64,000 bases of DNA from Burkholderia stagnalis (GTDB lineage Bacteria; Pseudomonadota; Gammaproteobacteria; Burkholderiales; Burkholderiaceae). Shown here piece after piece: positions 1-8,139 of this stretch. The stretch's first letter is position 1. Each line of letters begins with the position of its first letter. The notes beneath the pieces are model-generated. The model was not told where the DNA came from. It saw nothing but the letters and a program-made list of their open reading frames with translations, and made no database searches. The DNA lies in assembly GCF_902830275.1 (NCBI RefSeq), contig NZ_CADESW010000004.1:1-64000 (forward strand), written 5' to 3'. The translations under genes were made by a program, and so were the position numbers.

Positions 1-120
1 GTGTCACCAGTGCACCTGGATACATGGCCGGCTCCGTGGTCCCGCAAGGAACCGGCCAGCATACCGAGGTCAAAACACGACATTTCTAAATGGCTAGAAC
101 ACGACATTTCTAAAAAGCTA
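1..120. mobile_element. Probable insertion-sequence end (IS21-like) remnant
   Basis: Two 17-bp direct repeats, AACACGACATTTCTAAA, occur at 74-90 and 98-114, 24 bp apart, in AT-richer sequence than the rest of the window. Multiple short repeats inside the terminus are typical of IS21-family ends, where the transposase binds. No transposase frame is visible inside the window, so the element would extend to the left. The exact end and any target duplication cannot be fixed. The family assignment is from memory of similar ends and is not proven. Confidence 0.45.
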
Positions 121-243
121 CTACAGCTTTTCTGGTGATAATTCACGTTATGTAAACTCATGTGGAACGTCCACCCAACCATCCAAATCCAACACAAGCC
201 CTCGTCGCCGCGTGCCGACATCACCGACACGCGGCCTCCCCAA

Positions 244-996
244 TTACGCTTGCGAAATCCGCCGCAAGCGCTCGACCGCCGATTCCGTACCAGCAGGCGA
301 CGCACCCGCAGCAATACGACGAGCCTCTTCAACCGCAGCTTGCTGGTCGAGCGGCTTTTGCCCAATGGCAGCCACCGTTTGCGCGGCATCCGCTGCAACG
401 CGCGCCTGTGCGGCCGCCGCTTGCAACGCGCCGAGCCCGGTCGAAGCCGACCCGGTGCTCGCACGCAACCGGTTCAATTCCTCCTGCTGCTGTTGCATCA
501 ATTGCGCACGCTCGCGATCGGCCTGGGCCTGCGCGAGATCCGCCATCGCCGCGCGCGCTCGCGCGTCGAACTCGTTCACCTGGGTTTCGACGGTCGTCAG
601 GATTTCCTGCAGCGTGTCGACGAGCTGCTGCGCACCGTCCGCCTCGGCCTGACGTCGCGGCAGCTCCTGCTGGCGGCGCTCGAGGTCGTTGGTGAACTGC
701 GTCAGCGTGACCTCGTTGATTTCCTGCTTTTCGAACTTGGCGATCAGCACGACCGACGCCTTCACGTCGCCGTCGATGCTGGCCTTCAATTCCGCCGCCG
801 CCTTCTGCGCGGCGCCGTTCTTCTGCTTGGCCTCGGCCAGCTTGACCGCCACTTCATGCAGCTTCGCTTGAAGGTTGTCGCGGTCGACTTGCGTCGCCGT
901 TTCCGGATCGAATGCGGCGATCTGCTGCGCGAGGCGGTCGCCCACGGTACCAACGTGTTTCGCGAGAAGCGACGAAACGAGTTTCCAGCCAGACAT
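244..996 (-). CDS. PspA/IM30-like coiled-coil protein (YjfJ-like)
   Basis: 250 residues. The start at 996 has a good AAGGAG about 6 bases upstream; an upstream in-frame extension has no such site and reads as out-of-frame junk. The protein is almost entirely helical: long Gln/Glu/Ala/Lys-rich heptad stretches from about residue 35 to 180, and an amphipathic N-terminus (MSGWKLVSSLLAKHVG) of the kind that binds membranes in PspA/IM30. PspA proteins bind stressed inner membranes and oligomerise there. It follows the DUF2491 gene by 61 bp, the same pair as yjfJ-yjfK in E. coli. It ends the long minus-strand T6SS unit. A role in protecting the membrane during T6SS activity is inference. Confidence 0.8.
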   Translation of the reverse strand: MSGWKLVSSLLAKHVGTVGDRLAQQIAAFDPETATQVDRDNLQAKLHEVAVKLAEAKQKNGAAQKAAAELKASIDGDVKASVVLIAKFEKQEINEVTLTQFTNDLERRQQELPRRQAEADGAQQLVDTLQEILTTVETQVNEFDARARAAMADLAQAQADRERAQLMQQQQEELNRLRASTGSASTGLGALQAAAAQARVAADAAQTVAAIGQKPLDQQAAVEEARRIAAGASPAGTESAVERLRRISQA

Positions 997-1057
997 GGTG
1001 TGCTCCTTGGTAAATCTTGCGTTGCGAGTTGCGAGTGGATCGAGGCGGCTTCGCCCC

Positions 1058-1879
1058 TCAGAAAACCTTGACGCGCAGCGGATCGATGGCAAGACCGGCG
1101 AAATAGTCGACCCAGACAGCCTCCGCCGGGCGCCCGTCCATCGTTTCGACATGCTCGAAATCGATCCACAAGCGCTCGATCGGGCCGCTTTCCTGCGCCG
1201 GGCCGGCCGGCAGGCGCCGCACGTATTGCATGAACGAATGCGTCTTCTCGACGCCCTTCTCGCCGATGCCGTCGTCCAGCCGACGCTCCCGGGCCGTCCA
1301 CGGCCGGACGTAGTCGCCGCCCGGCGCATCGCGCTCGAACCCGAGCGTCTCGTTGCCGCCAAGCAGCGCATCGACGCGCGCCGGATTCCCTGCGAGGTGC
1401 GCGATCTGGGCAAGCTCGTCGCGGTCCATGTCGTAGCGGTCCTGGCCGAGGCCGTAGCCGTTGCCGAGGAAGGCGTCCTGCTCCTCGGCCGTCACCGGAT
1501 ATTCGCGGTACAGGAACTGGTAGTACGCGACTTCGCGCACATCCTGCGGAGCGTCATTGCCCGTCATGATCTGCAGGAACGCGCCCTGCCCGTTCCGATC
1601 CGTGCCCGTATCCGTGTACAGCCGGAAGATCGACAGATCCGCATCGGCGTCGATATGCAGGCGACTGACCGCAACGATCGGCATCTGCACAGCCGGCGGC
1701 ACGACGAGAAGCGACCCTTCGAGCAATGCAAAATCGGCCAGCACCAGCTCGATCATGCCGCCGATACGCGCGCCCAACGGCAGCCCCGTGTCGACCCGCT
1801 CCGGTTGATCTGCCTGCGTGCGCGCAAACTCGTCGAGGCGTTTTGCGCCAATACGGCGAGCGAGTTCAAGAATTCCCAT
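1058..1879 (-). CDS. DUF2491 family protein (YjfK-like)
   Basis: 273 residues, cytosolic, no signal peptide or membrane segment. I chose the start MGILELARRIGAK at 1879; residues encoded upstream belong to another frame of the Ser-rich gene. The body is rich in Asp and aromatic residues, with a central region containing GQGAFLQIMTG and REVAYYQFLYREYPVT, consistent with the DUF2491 family (E. coli YjfK), whose biochemical function is unknown. It starts 8 bp after the stop of the Ser-rich gene and lies 61 bp before the PspA-like gene, so the three are probably co-transcribed. In enterobacteria the same family sits in the yjfIJKLMC cluster beside a PspA paralogue. Confidence 0.75.
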   Translation of the reverse strand: MGILELARRIGAKRLDEFARTQADQPERVDTGLPLGARIGGMIELVLADFALLEGSLLVVPPAVQMPIVAVSRLHIDADADLSIFRLYTDTGTDRNGQGAFLQIMTGNDAPQDVREVAYYQFLYREYPVTAEEQDAFLGNGYGLGQDRYDMDRDELAQIAHLAGNPARVDALLGGNETLGFERDAPGGDYVRPWTARERRLDDGIGEKGVEKTHSFMQYVRRLPAGPAQESGPIERLWIDFEHVETMDGRPAEAVWVDYFAGLAIDPLRVKVF

Positions 1880-1887
1880 GTTCGTTC

Positions 1888-3024
1888 TCAGAGGCGGTAG
1901 TTGGTGCGGGACGCATAGCGTGCCTTCCTGTCCGACCACGCGCGGCGCACCCACGCGAGCAGCTTGAAGACGAGCCAACCGGCCAGCAAGAATCCGCCGA
2001 TCAGCACGACCGTACCCACGACCCAATGCTTGTTTTCCTTTTTCGGTTGTTTCGCCGTCGTTGCAGGCGGCGAATCGACAGCCGCCGCCCGGGATTCGGA
2101 TGCGGCGGTGTCGGTATCCGGCGTAGCATCGTCGCTGACGCGCCGATACCCCGGCGCATCGGTTGAGTCGGCCGCGCGCGCCGTCGGCTGCTGGACAACG
2201 ACCGTTTCGCGCGGCTGGCTGCTGCGCCCGAGCATATAGCCGAGCAGGAGGCCGCTATTGCCACTGGATTGCTGTACCACCACCGGCGGCGGTGGCGCGC
2301 TGGGCGCGGGTGAACGGTACGACGGCGGTGGCGGCACGTTGGGAGCGGGCGCACTGTACGACGGTGGCGTATCGCTGCGCGTCCCATACGATCGCGTATA
2401 GCCGGAAGTGCCGCGGTCGAGCGAACTGCCGCTCGCGTTGCTGCTACTGCCACTGGTACTGCCGCTGTCACCGCTGCTGCTACGCGACGACTCGCTCGAA
2501 TTCAGCGTCGCGGCTGCGTCCCGGCTCGACTGAGCGGCATACAGCGCCCCGCCGAGCGCAGTCGCGGCAATCACTTTTTTGGAACCCGAGCTGCTGAACC
2601 CAGACTTCTTCGACGTGCCGGACAGGCTGGACGTACCAGCCGACGAACGCGTCGAAGCGTCATCGGAAGCGCTCTTGTAACTCGACGAGCCGTACGAGCG
2701 GCTGGCGCTTGGACTTGAGCCGAAGGAAGAACGGCTGGAGCCCGAGTCGGCACTCAAGCCAAAGGAGGAACGGCCGGAGCTGGAACCGGAGCTCAAGCCG
2801 AAGGAGGAGCGACTGGAGCTGGAACTGGAGCTCGAGCTGTACGAAGAACGGCTGGAGCTCGAACTCGAACTGGCCGATGAACGGCTGGAGCCGGAACTCG
2901 AGCTGGATGACGAGCGGCTGGAGCTGAAGCCGGAACTCTTGGCAAAGGCGACCGGCGCCGCGCAGCCCGTAGCGAGCGCGAATGCGACCAGCGTCGCGGC
3001 GACCTGGAGGCGTGTGGCCTTCAT
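1888..3024 (-). CDS. Ser-rich exported membrane protein
   Basis: 378 residues, function not recognised. The start MKATRLQVAATLVAF gives a signal peptide with either a weak lipobox (ATGC, Cys22) or a signal-peptidase-I site after AFA near residue 30. Residues about 31-120 are a near-pure Ser/Arg/Phe low-complexity tract built of imperfect SSSRSS and SSFGLSSGS units. Next comes a Pro-rich section (PPPPSYRSPAP). A single membrane segment lies near residues 340-360 (VVGTVVLIGGFLLAGWLVF) and a basic cytoplasmic tail follows. It leads the trio with DUF2491 and PspA-like genes. The Ser tract looks like a flexible extracytoplasmic linker. Confidence 0.7.
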   Translation of the reverse strand: MKATRLQVAATLVAFALATGCAAPVAFAKSSGFSSSRSSSSSSSGSSRSSASSSSSSSRSSYSSSSSSSSSRSSFGLSSGSSSGRSSFGLSADSGSSRSSFGSSPSASRSYGSSSYKSASDDASTRSSAGTSSLSGTSKKSGFSSSGSKKVIAATALGGALYAAQSSRDAAATLNSSESSRSSSGDSGSTSGSSSNASGSSLDRGTSGYTRSYGTRSDTPPSYSAPAPNVPPPPSYRSPAPSAPPPPVVVQQSSGNSGLLLGYMLGRSSQPRETVVVQQPTARAADSTDAPGYRRVSDDATPDTDTAASESRAAAVDSPPATTAKQPKKENKHWVVGTVVLIGGFLLAGWLVFKLLAWVRRAWSDRKARYASRTNYRL

Positions 3025-3416
3025 GTTGTTGACGTCCTTGTTGTTCAAGATAGATCTGCGCGGGCCGGCCGCCGGCCTCTCAGTTGCCGTTCCAGCCCGT
3101 TTCATGCGTTGGTTTTCGTGTCGTCCCTGCGCCATTCGGGCGCGAGTGCCGTGCGATACGCGAGCCGAGAAATTCCCCCCCTTTCGCCGCGCGCACAATC
3201 GTAGCAAGTCTGAGGAAAGCTTGCGCGAGCATTTCCACGAAATCGACTTGCGTGACGCATTCCGTCGGCATTTTTTGCCGGCACGCTCGCTGCCTCAAGT
3301 CTTTCCCGGTTTTGGGAAACGTTTGCCCGGAACGGTTGACTGCCCTGCTCCAGCCTCTGGACTACGCAAGCCGGCCCGAGTTGACGTCGCAGCCGCGCAC
3401 GATCCGCCGCCGGCGC
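3025..3416. other. Intergenic region between rhs stop and Ser-rich gene; no convincing gene
   Basis: This 392-bp stretch is where the immunity gene of the upstream Rhs toxin would be expected. The only minus-strand frames are about 60 and 72 codons, start on weak sites and have compositions of shadow frames. No hydrophobic or acidic small protein typical of an immunity factor can be read. It probably holds the promoter or leader of the Ser-rich gene. Confidence 0.5.
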
Positions 3417-6400
3417 CTAGCGGAAATCCCCGTTCACCGCATACGAGCGGAATGCCTGGAGCCGCTGGGCGTTGGTCGGTGCGCCGGGGCCCGATAGTCC
3501 GGTCGCGATCCGGTAAAACACGGCTTTCAGCCCGGTGCTCGAATCGATGACCGTCTGGCACGGCGTGTCCTTGATCTGCATCTGCTTGTTTGCGTTGAGG
3601 TAATAGTTGTTGATGTCGCACGGCTGCAGTTCGCTCCAGAGCATTTCGACGCTGCCCGGATAGGCACGCAGCAAGCGCGCTTCCGGGTGACCGACGGTCT
3701 GGTTGCCGTGCAGCAGCTGCAGGGATCCGTCGTTCAGCCGTGCAACCGCGATATTGTCCCTGCCGCTCGTGACCATGCCCGGATGGCTCTTCAGGAAGTC
3801 GACCACCTTGGCCCGCACCTGCGCCTCGACGAGCGGATCCGTGTGCCCGAAATAGCGCGGAACACGCCGGGTCGGCACGCCCGCCAGGCCGAGCGGATCG
3901 ACCCAGCCGAGCGGGTTCCTGCCGTATCGGTACGGATGGTCGCCGCCGCTCAGGCGGATCGGGTCGATCGAGATGTACCGGGCCGTGTCCGGATCGTAAT
4001 AGCGATGCCGGTTGTAGAAGAGCCCGGTTTCACGGTCTTCGTATTGGCCGAGAAAGCGCAGCGGTTGTTCGACCCCGGGCGTCGACGCCGGGCGATCGAG
4101 CGCCCCCCACGACGCGTAGGCTGCCCGCCACGGCGTGCCGTGCCCGATCGCGTCGCCGCGAATCGGCATGCCGTTCGGGTCCGTGGACAACCAATGAATC
4201 GTCGGCCGTGGCGGCGGCATCGGCGCATTGGCGCCGTCGGGCGGCAGCGTAGCACGCAGCCACGCCAGCGGATGCGAGGTTCCGGGATAGCACACCCATT
4301 CCTGATGCTCGGCAACGCCGTGCGCCATGGCGGCGGCGCCGTCCCCGGGACGTTCGGAGCGGTCCGCAAGTGGCGCACCGTCGAGCGCGCGCGCCAGCAG
4401 CAGGTCGAACTGCGGATCGCGCCGGGTGAGCGCGCCGATCAGCACATCGCCGTCCCAGAAGAACCGCGTCGTGCTGACCGGCGCGCGCGCGTCGGCGCCG
4501 CCGGCGCCCGGCCGCAACTGCGTGACCTTCTTCGTGCGCCGACGCAGCGCGTCGTATGAATAGCGCGTCCAGACCTGCAGCGCGCCGCCTTGCGCGCCAT
4601 CGGCCCGCGCCGGCCGCACGACGCACGTTTCGACCAGCAGGCCGTCACCGTCCCAACGCAGCGTCATGTCGTGCCCGGCATCCTGCTTGCGCACGAGATT
4701 GCCGATCCGGTCGAACGCATGGTACGCGTCGTCGCACGCGCCCTCCCGGCACCACGCATCGACGCGCAGCCCGCTTCCGAACGCGTCTCGCGTGGCGTTG
4801 CCTTCGCGTATGCGCGTCGCCAGCAAATCGCCGGCCCGGTCGCCGGCAAACCGCCGCAGCCGGCCGGCCGCATCGAGATGTTCCGTCAGCCGGCCGACCG
4901 GATCGTATCGGAAGCGGTCTTCGCCGCCGCCCGTATCGCCCGTATCGCCCGTGTCACGCCTGGCGATCATGTCGCCGTTCGCGTCGTACGCATAGTCGCG
5001 GGCGAACCGCGGCCCCGCATCGTCCAGCAGCGTCTGGCGCGCAAAGAGCCGGTCGGCCGTATACGACAGCTCGCGGCGCAACGCGTCGCCGAAGCGCTCG
5101 GTCCGGATGCGTCCGAGCGCATCGCGCTCGAACACGATCGGCGGCGCATCGTCGATCGTGATCGCCGCGATCCGGTCGAGCGCATCGTATGCGTAGCGCG
5201 TCGTGCGTTCGATCGTCGTGGCGGCGTCGCGCAAGCGGGTCGTTCGTGCGATGCGATTGCCGTCGAGGTCGTACACGTTCGCGATCTCGACATCGTCGCC
5301 GCCGCGCTCCGCGACGACGCGGCCGGCCGCGTCATACTCGCGTTCGATCCGGCCGTCCGGATTTTCCGCGACGATCAGGTTGCCGCTCCGATCGTACGAG
5401 AACGTCTCGGTACGCATGCCGTCGGGCTGCCGCGGATCCGGCACGCGCCTGCGCACGATACGGCCGAGCGCATCCGTTGCGTAGGCGATCGCCTGCCCGT
5501 TCGGATCGATGCTGCGCAGCAGCTGGCCACCCGCGCCGTACTCATGGCGCCGCGACTGGCCCCAGTAATCGACCTCTTCGACGATCCGGCCCAATGCGTC
5601 GCGCGTCAGGCGATACAGTTCGCCGCGCTCGTTGACCACGCCGATCAGTTGCGCTTCGTTGTCGTAGCGGTATTCGATCACGTTGCCGTCCGGCGTCAGT
5701 CGCTTGACGACCTGCCCCAGCGCGGAATACTCGAAGCGCGTGACCTGACCGCCCGGATCGCGATAGCGCAGCAGGTTGCCGTCGGTGTCATAGCTGAACA
5801 GGGCTTCGCGCTCCCCCGGCTCGATGGCGCGCGTCAGGTTGCCGTTGCGGTCGTATTCGTAATGGCTCGCCTGCGCCAGCGCGTCGACCACCCGGATCAC
5901 GTTGGCGCGCGCATCGTGCGTGTACCGGGCGCAGTGGCCGAGCGCATCGGTCACGGCCGCGAGATTGCCGTCGCGATCGTAGTCGAAGCGCGTCACCGCG
6001 CCGCGCGGCCCGGTATGCGCGATGAGCTGGCCGTGCCGGTCGTATGCGTAGCGCTCGGTGGAGTGCGTGGGCGTCGACTGCGCGAGCAGCCTGCCGCGAT
6101 CGTCCCACGCGTAACGCCACTGCCGGTCGCCCGGCGCAGTGACGCACACCGGGCGATGCTGCGTGTCGTACGCCACCTGCACGGCGCTTCCGTCGGGCAG
6201 CGTCTGCGCGAGCAGGTTGCCCCAGGGGTCATAGGCCCAGGTGGTGGTGCGGCCCGCGGGATCGGTTTCCGCGCACGTGCGCCCCTGGGCGTCGTACCGG
6301 TAAGTCGTCACGCCGCCCAGCGGATCGATGCGCGCCACCGGCATCCCGCGCGCGTCGGACTGGAGGATCGTCGCGTGCTGCAGCGAATCGACGATCCGCG

Positions 6401-8126
6401 TCTCGCGATGCGCGACATCGTAGGCAAAGTGGTAATCGAACAGGCCGTTGTCGCCCCACGCGCGCTCGACGCGCCACACGCCGTCGTCGTGCTGCCGGTG
6501 GCTGTAGTGGAACGCGATCCCCCGCGCGCTCGTGTGGCGCACCATCCGGTGACCGTCGTCGTACGCGAAGCGGCGCGGCAGGCCCATCGCATCGAGCACG
6601 GCAACCAGATTCCCGCTCCGGTCGTGCGCGTAGCCGACGAGCGGATGGGCGCGGCCGTCGGCATCGATCAGCGTCAATTGGCCCAGCAGATGCGCACGGG
6701 CTTCGCCCGGCCCGACCGCGTCCGCGTCCGCGTCGCATGCGATCGCGCGTCCGGTCGGCGCGTCCTCCTTCATCTCGACCACGCGCACCAGGCCGCGATC
6801 CGGGCCGCGCTCGAATACCCACGCATTGCCGCTCAGGTCCGCCATCCGCTCGACGGGCAACGTCAAGGCCGCACCGTCCGCCAGCGGGTCGACGGCGTGT
6901 TGCCGATGCGCCGGCCATACAAACACATATTCGATCCCTGCTTGCGTACGCAGGACCAGCAGGCCGCGCTGCCGATACAGCGCATGCCCGTGCTGCCAGT
7001 CATATCGGCGCGCCGGCCAGCCGTCCTCGTCGGGTATCGCATCGAAAGCCGTCGCGAGATCGGGCAAATGCGCGACCGCGCCCACCGCGCGCCCGTTTCG
7101 CACCAGGTCGAGCCGGATATCGGCCGGCGTCTGCCACGCAGCCCCCACGGCGCCGTGCCGCGCCGCGTGGCCCGCATAACTGCGCACCCACACGAGCGGC
7201 AGGCGGCCCGCAACCGTAAAGTCGTGCTGCTGCACGATCACCTCGCCCGTGATCGCGTCCACCGGCTCCGCATGCAGCACCTTGCATCTCAGGAACCCCG
7301 ATTTCAAATGCAGCTTGTCCGCCAGCGCCCTCGCCCACTTCGCCCCCTGGAACGCCTTGAACAACCCCTTCGCGGCCGCGGCCATGTTCATGACCGGCGG
7401 CCCGCCGACGAGCACCGGCCGGCCGGCCGGGATCGGCAGCATCACCGAACTCGGCATCGACGGATAGCTCCGCTCGGTATGCGCGCCATTGTGCGGCGGC
7501 GGTTCCAGGCCCACCGACCAGCAACTCATTGCCGGCAGCGCCATGAACGACATCGGATCGTTGTTCGCGAGCACCGTCCTGCTGCCCATGTACGATTCGG
7601 CGTCGTCCGACGGCAGCGGATCCTCCGGCGGCGGTGGCGCGAACGCTTCTCCGAGCGGGAAGTGCAGGCCCGGAACGTGAAACGAATGCGTGCCGGCGGT
7701 GGCCCGCAGCAGGCCGTTCACGAAGATCGGCCGGCCGGCGCTGCCGCCCGCCCCGACGCTGGCGCCGAGCGCATCGCCGATACGGCGCTTGAGCGACGTG
7801 GCCTCGCCCTGGAGCTTCAGCGCTTGCGCGACGATCGGGTCGTCGTTCAGATCCGCCAGCTTCCCGGCCGCAAAACCCGCCGCATCGTCGAGCCGCTTCG
7901 CGACATCGGGATGATCGTCGAGATACTCGGCCGCCTTCTCCTGCGCGATCGCCATCGCGATGCTGCCGACCACGCCCTTCGCCGCCTCGACGTACTCCCG
8001 CAGATCGAGCATGAAACCGACATGCGGATGCGGCAGGAACACCGGCGTCGGGCTGGGCGCGACCAGCACCGAGTGAACGTCGACCCCGACCACCGGATCC
8101 AGGTGCTTGACCGCGAGCAATCCCAC
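3417..8126 (-). CDS. rhs: PAAR-Rhs polymorphic T6SS effector with deaminase-like C-terminal toxin
   Basis: 1569 residues from a GTG start at 8126, preceded by GGGAGG; longer frames to 8255 overlap the upstream gene. The N-terminal 350 residues hold a PAAR-like region (GSRTVLANNDPMSFM, PIPAGRPVLVGGPPV), which would sharpen the VgrG tip. Then come many YD repeats (RYDAQGR, YDRDGNL, YEYDRNGNLTR) that form the Rhs cocoon, closing at about residue 1380-1414 with the conserved Rhs core end (RYYDPDTARYISIDPI, NPLGWVDPLGL). The last about 155 residues (3420-3884) are the variable toxin. This has HPEAR (His1480, Glu1482), then SELQPC (Cys1503) and DTPC (Cys1523), the ligand order of the deaminase fold. 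It follows vgrG and a TPR-like gene, as expected for cargo of that VgrG. The nucleic-acid-deaminase call is inference from motifs. Confidence 0.9.
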   Translation of the reverse strand: MGLLAVKHLDPVVGVDVHSVLVAPSPTPVFLPHPHVGFMLDLREYVEAAKGVVGSIAMAIAQEKAAEYLDDHPDVAKRLDDAAGFAAGKLADLNDDPIVAQALKLQGEATSLKRRIGDALGASVGAGGSAGRPIFVNGLLRATAGTHSFHVPGLHFPLGEAFAPPPPEDPLPSDDAESYMGSRTVLANNDPMSFMALPAMSCWSVGLEPPPHNGAHTERSYPSMPSSVMLPIPAGRPVLVGGPPVMNMAAAAKGLFKAFQGAKWARALADKLHLKSGFLRCKVLHAEPVDAITGEVIVQQHDFTVAGRLPLVWVRSYAGHAARHGAVGAAWQTPADIRLDLVRNGRAVGAVAHLPDLATAFDAIPDEDGWPARRYDWQHGHALYRQRGLLVLRTQAGIEYVFVWPAHRQHAVDPLADGAALTLPVERMADLSGNAWVFERGPDRGLVRVVEMKEDAPTGRAIACDADADAVGPGEARAHLLGQLTLIDADGRAHPLVGYAHDRSGNLVAVLDAMGLPRRFAYDDGHRMVRHTSARGIAFHYSHRQHDDGVWRVERAWGDNGLFDYHFAYDVAHRETRIVDSLQHATILQSDARGMPVARIDPLGGVTTYRYDAQGRTCAETDPAGRTTTWAYDPWGNLLAQTLPDGSAVQVAYDTQHRPVCVTAPGDRQWRYAWDDRGRLLAQSTPTHSTERYAYDRHGQLIAHTGPRGAVTRFDYDRDGNLAAVTDALGHCARYTHDARANVIRVVDALAQASHYEYDRNGNLTRAIEPGEREALFSYDTDGNLLRYRDPGGQVTRFEYSALGQVVKRLTPDGNVIEYRYDNEAQLIGVVNERGELYRLTRDALGRIVEEVDYWGQSRRHEYGAGGQLLRSIDPNGQAIAYATDALGRIVRRRVPDPRQPDGMRTETFSYDRSGNLIVAENPDGRIEREYDAAGRVVAERGGDDVEIANVYDLDGNRIARTTRLRDAATTIERTTRYAYDALDRIAAITIDDAPPIVFERDALGRIRTERFGDALRRELSYTADRLFARQTLLDDAGPRFARDYAYDANGDMIARRDTGDTGDTGGGEDRFRYDPVGRLTEHLDAAGRLRRFAGDRAGDLLATRIREGNATRDAFGSGLRVDAWCREGACDDAYHAFDRIGNLVRKQDAGHDMTLRWDGDGLLVETCVVRPARADGAQGGALQVWTRYSYDALRRRTKKVTQLRPGAGGADARAPVSTTRFFWDGDVLIGALTRRDPQFDLLLARALDGAPLADRSERPGDGAAAMAHGVAEHQEWVCYPGTSHPLAWLRATLPPDGANAPMPPPRPTIHWLSTDPNGMPIRGDAIGHGTPWRAAYASWGALDRPASTPGVEQPLRFLGQYEDRETGLFYNRHRYYDPDTARYISIDPIRLSGGDHPYRYGRNPLGWVDPLGLAGVPTRRVPRYFGHTDPLVEAQVRAKVVDFLKSHPGMVTSGRDNIAVARLNDGSLQLLHGNQTVGHPEARLLRAYPGSVEMLWSELQPCDINNYYLNANKQMQIKDTPCQTVIDSSTGLKAVFYRIATGLSGPGAPTNAQRLQAFRSYAVNGDFR

Positions 8127-8139
8127 GCCGCCCTCCCGC

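Noticed and set aside
3080..3298. 72-codon minus-strand ORF as a possible immunity gene
   Set aside because: Starts on a poor TTG, lacks a ribosome site and does not look like a folded protein; kept only as a doubtful candidate.
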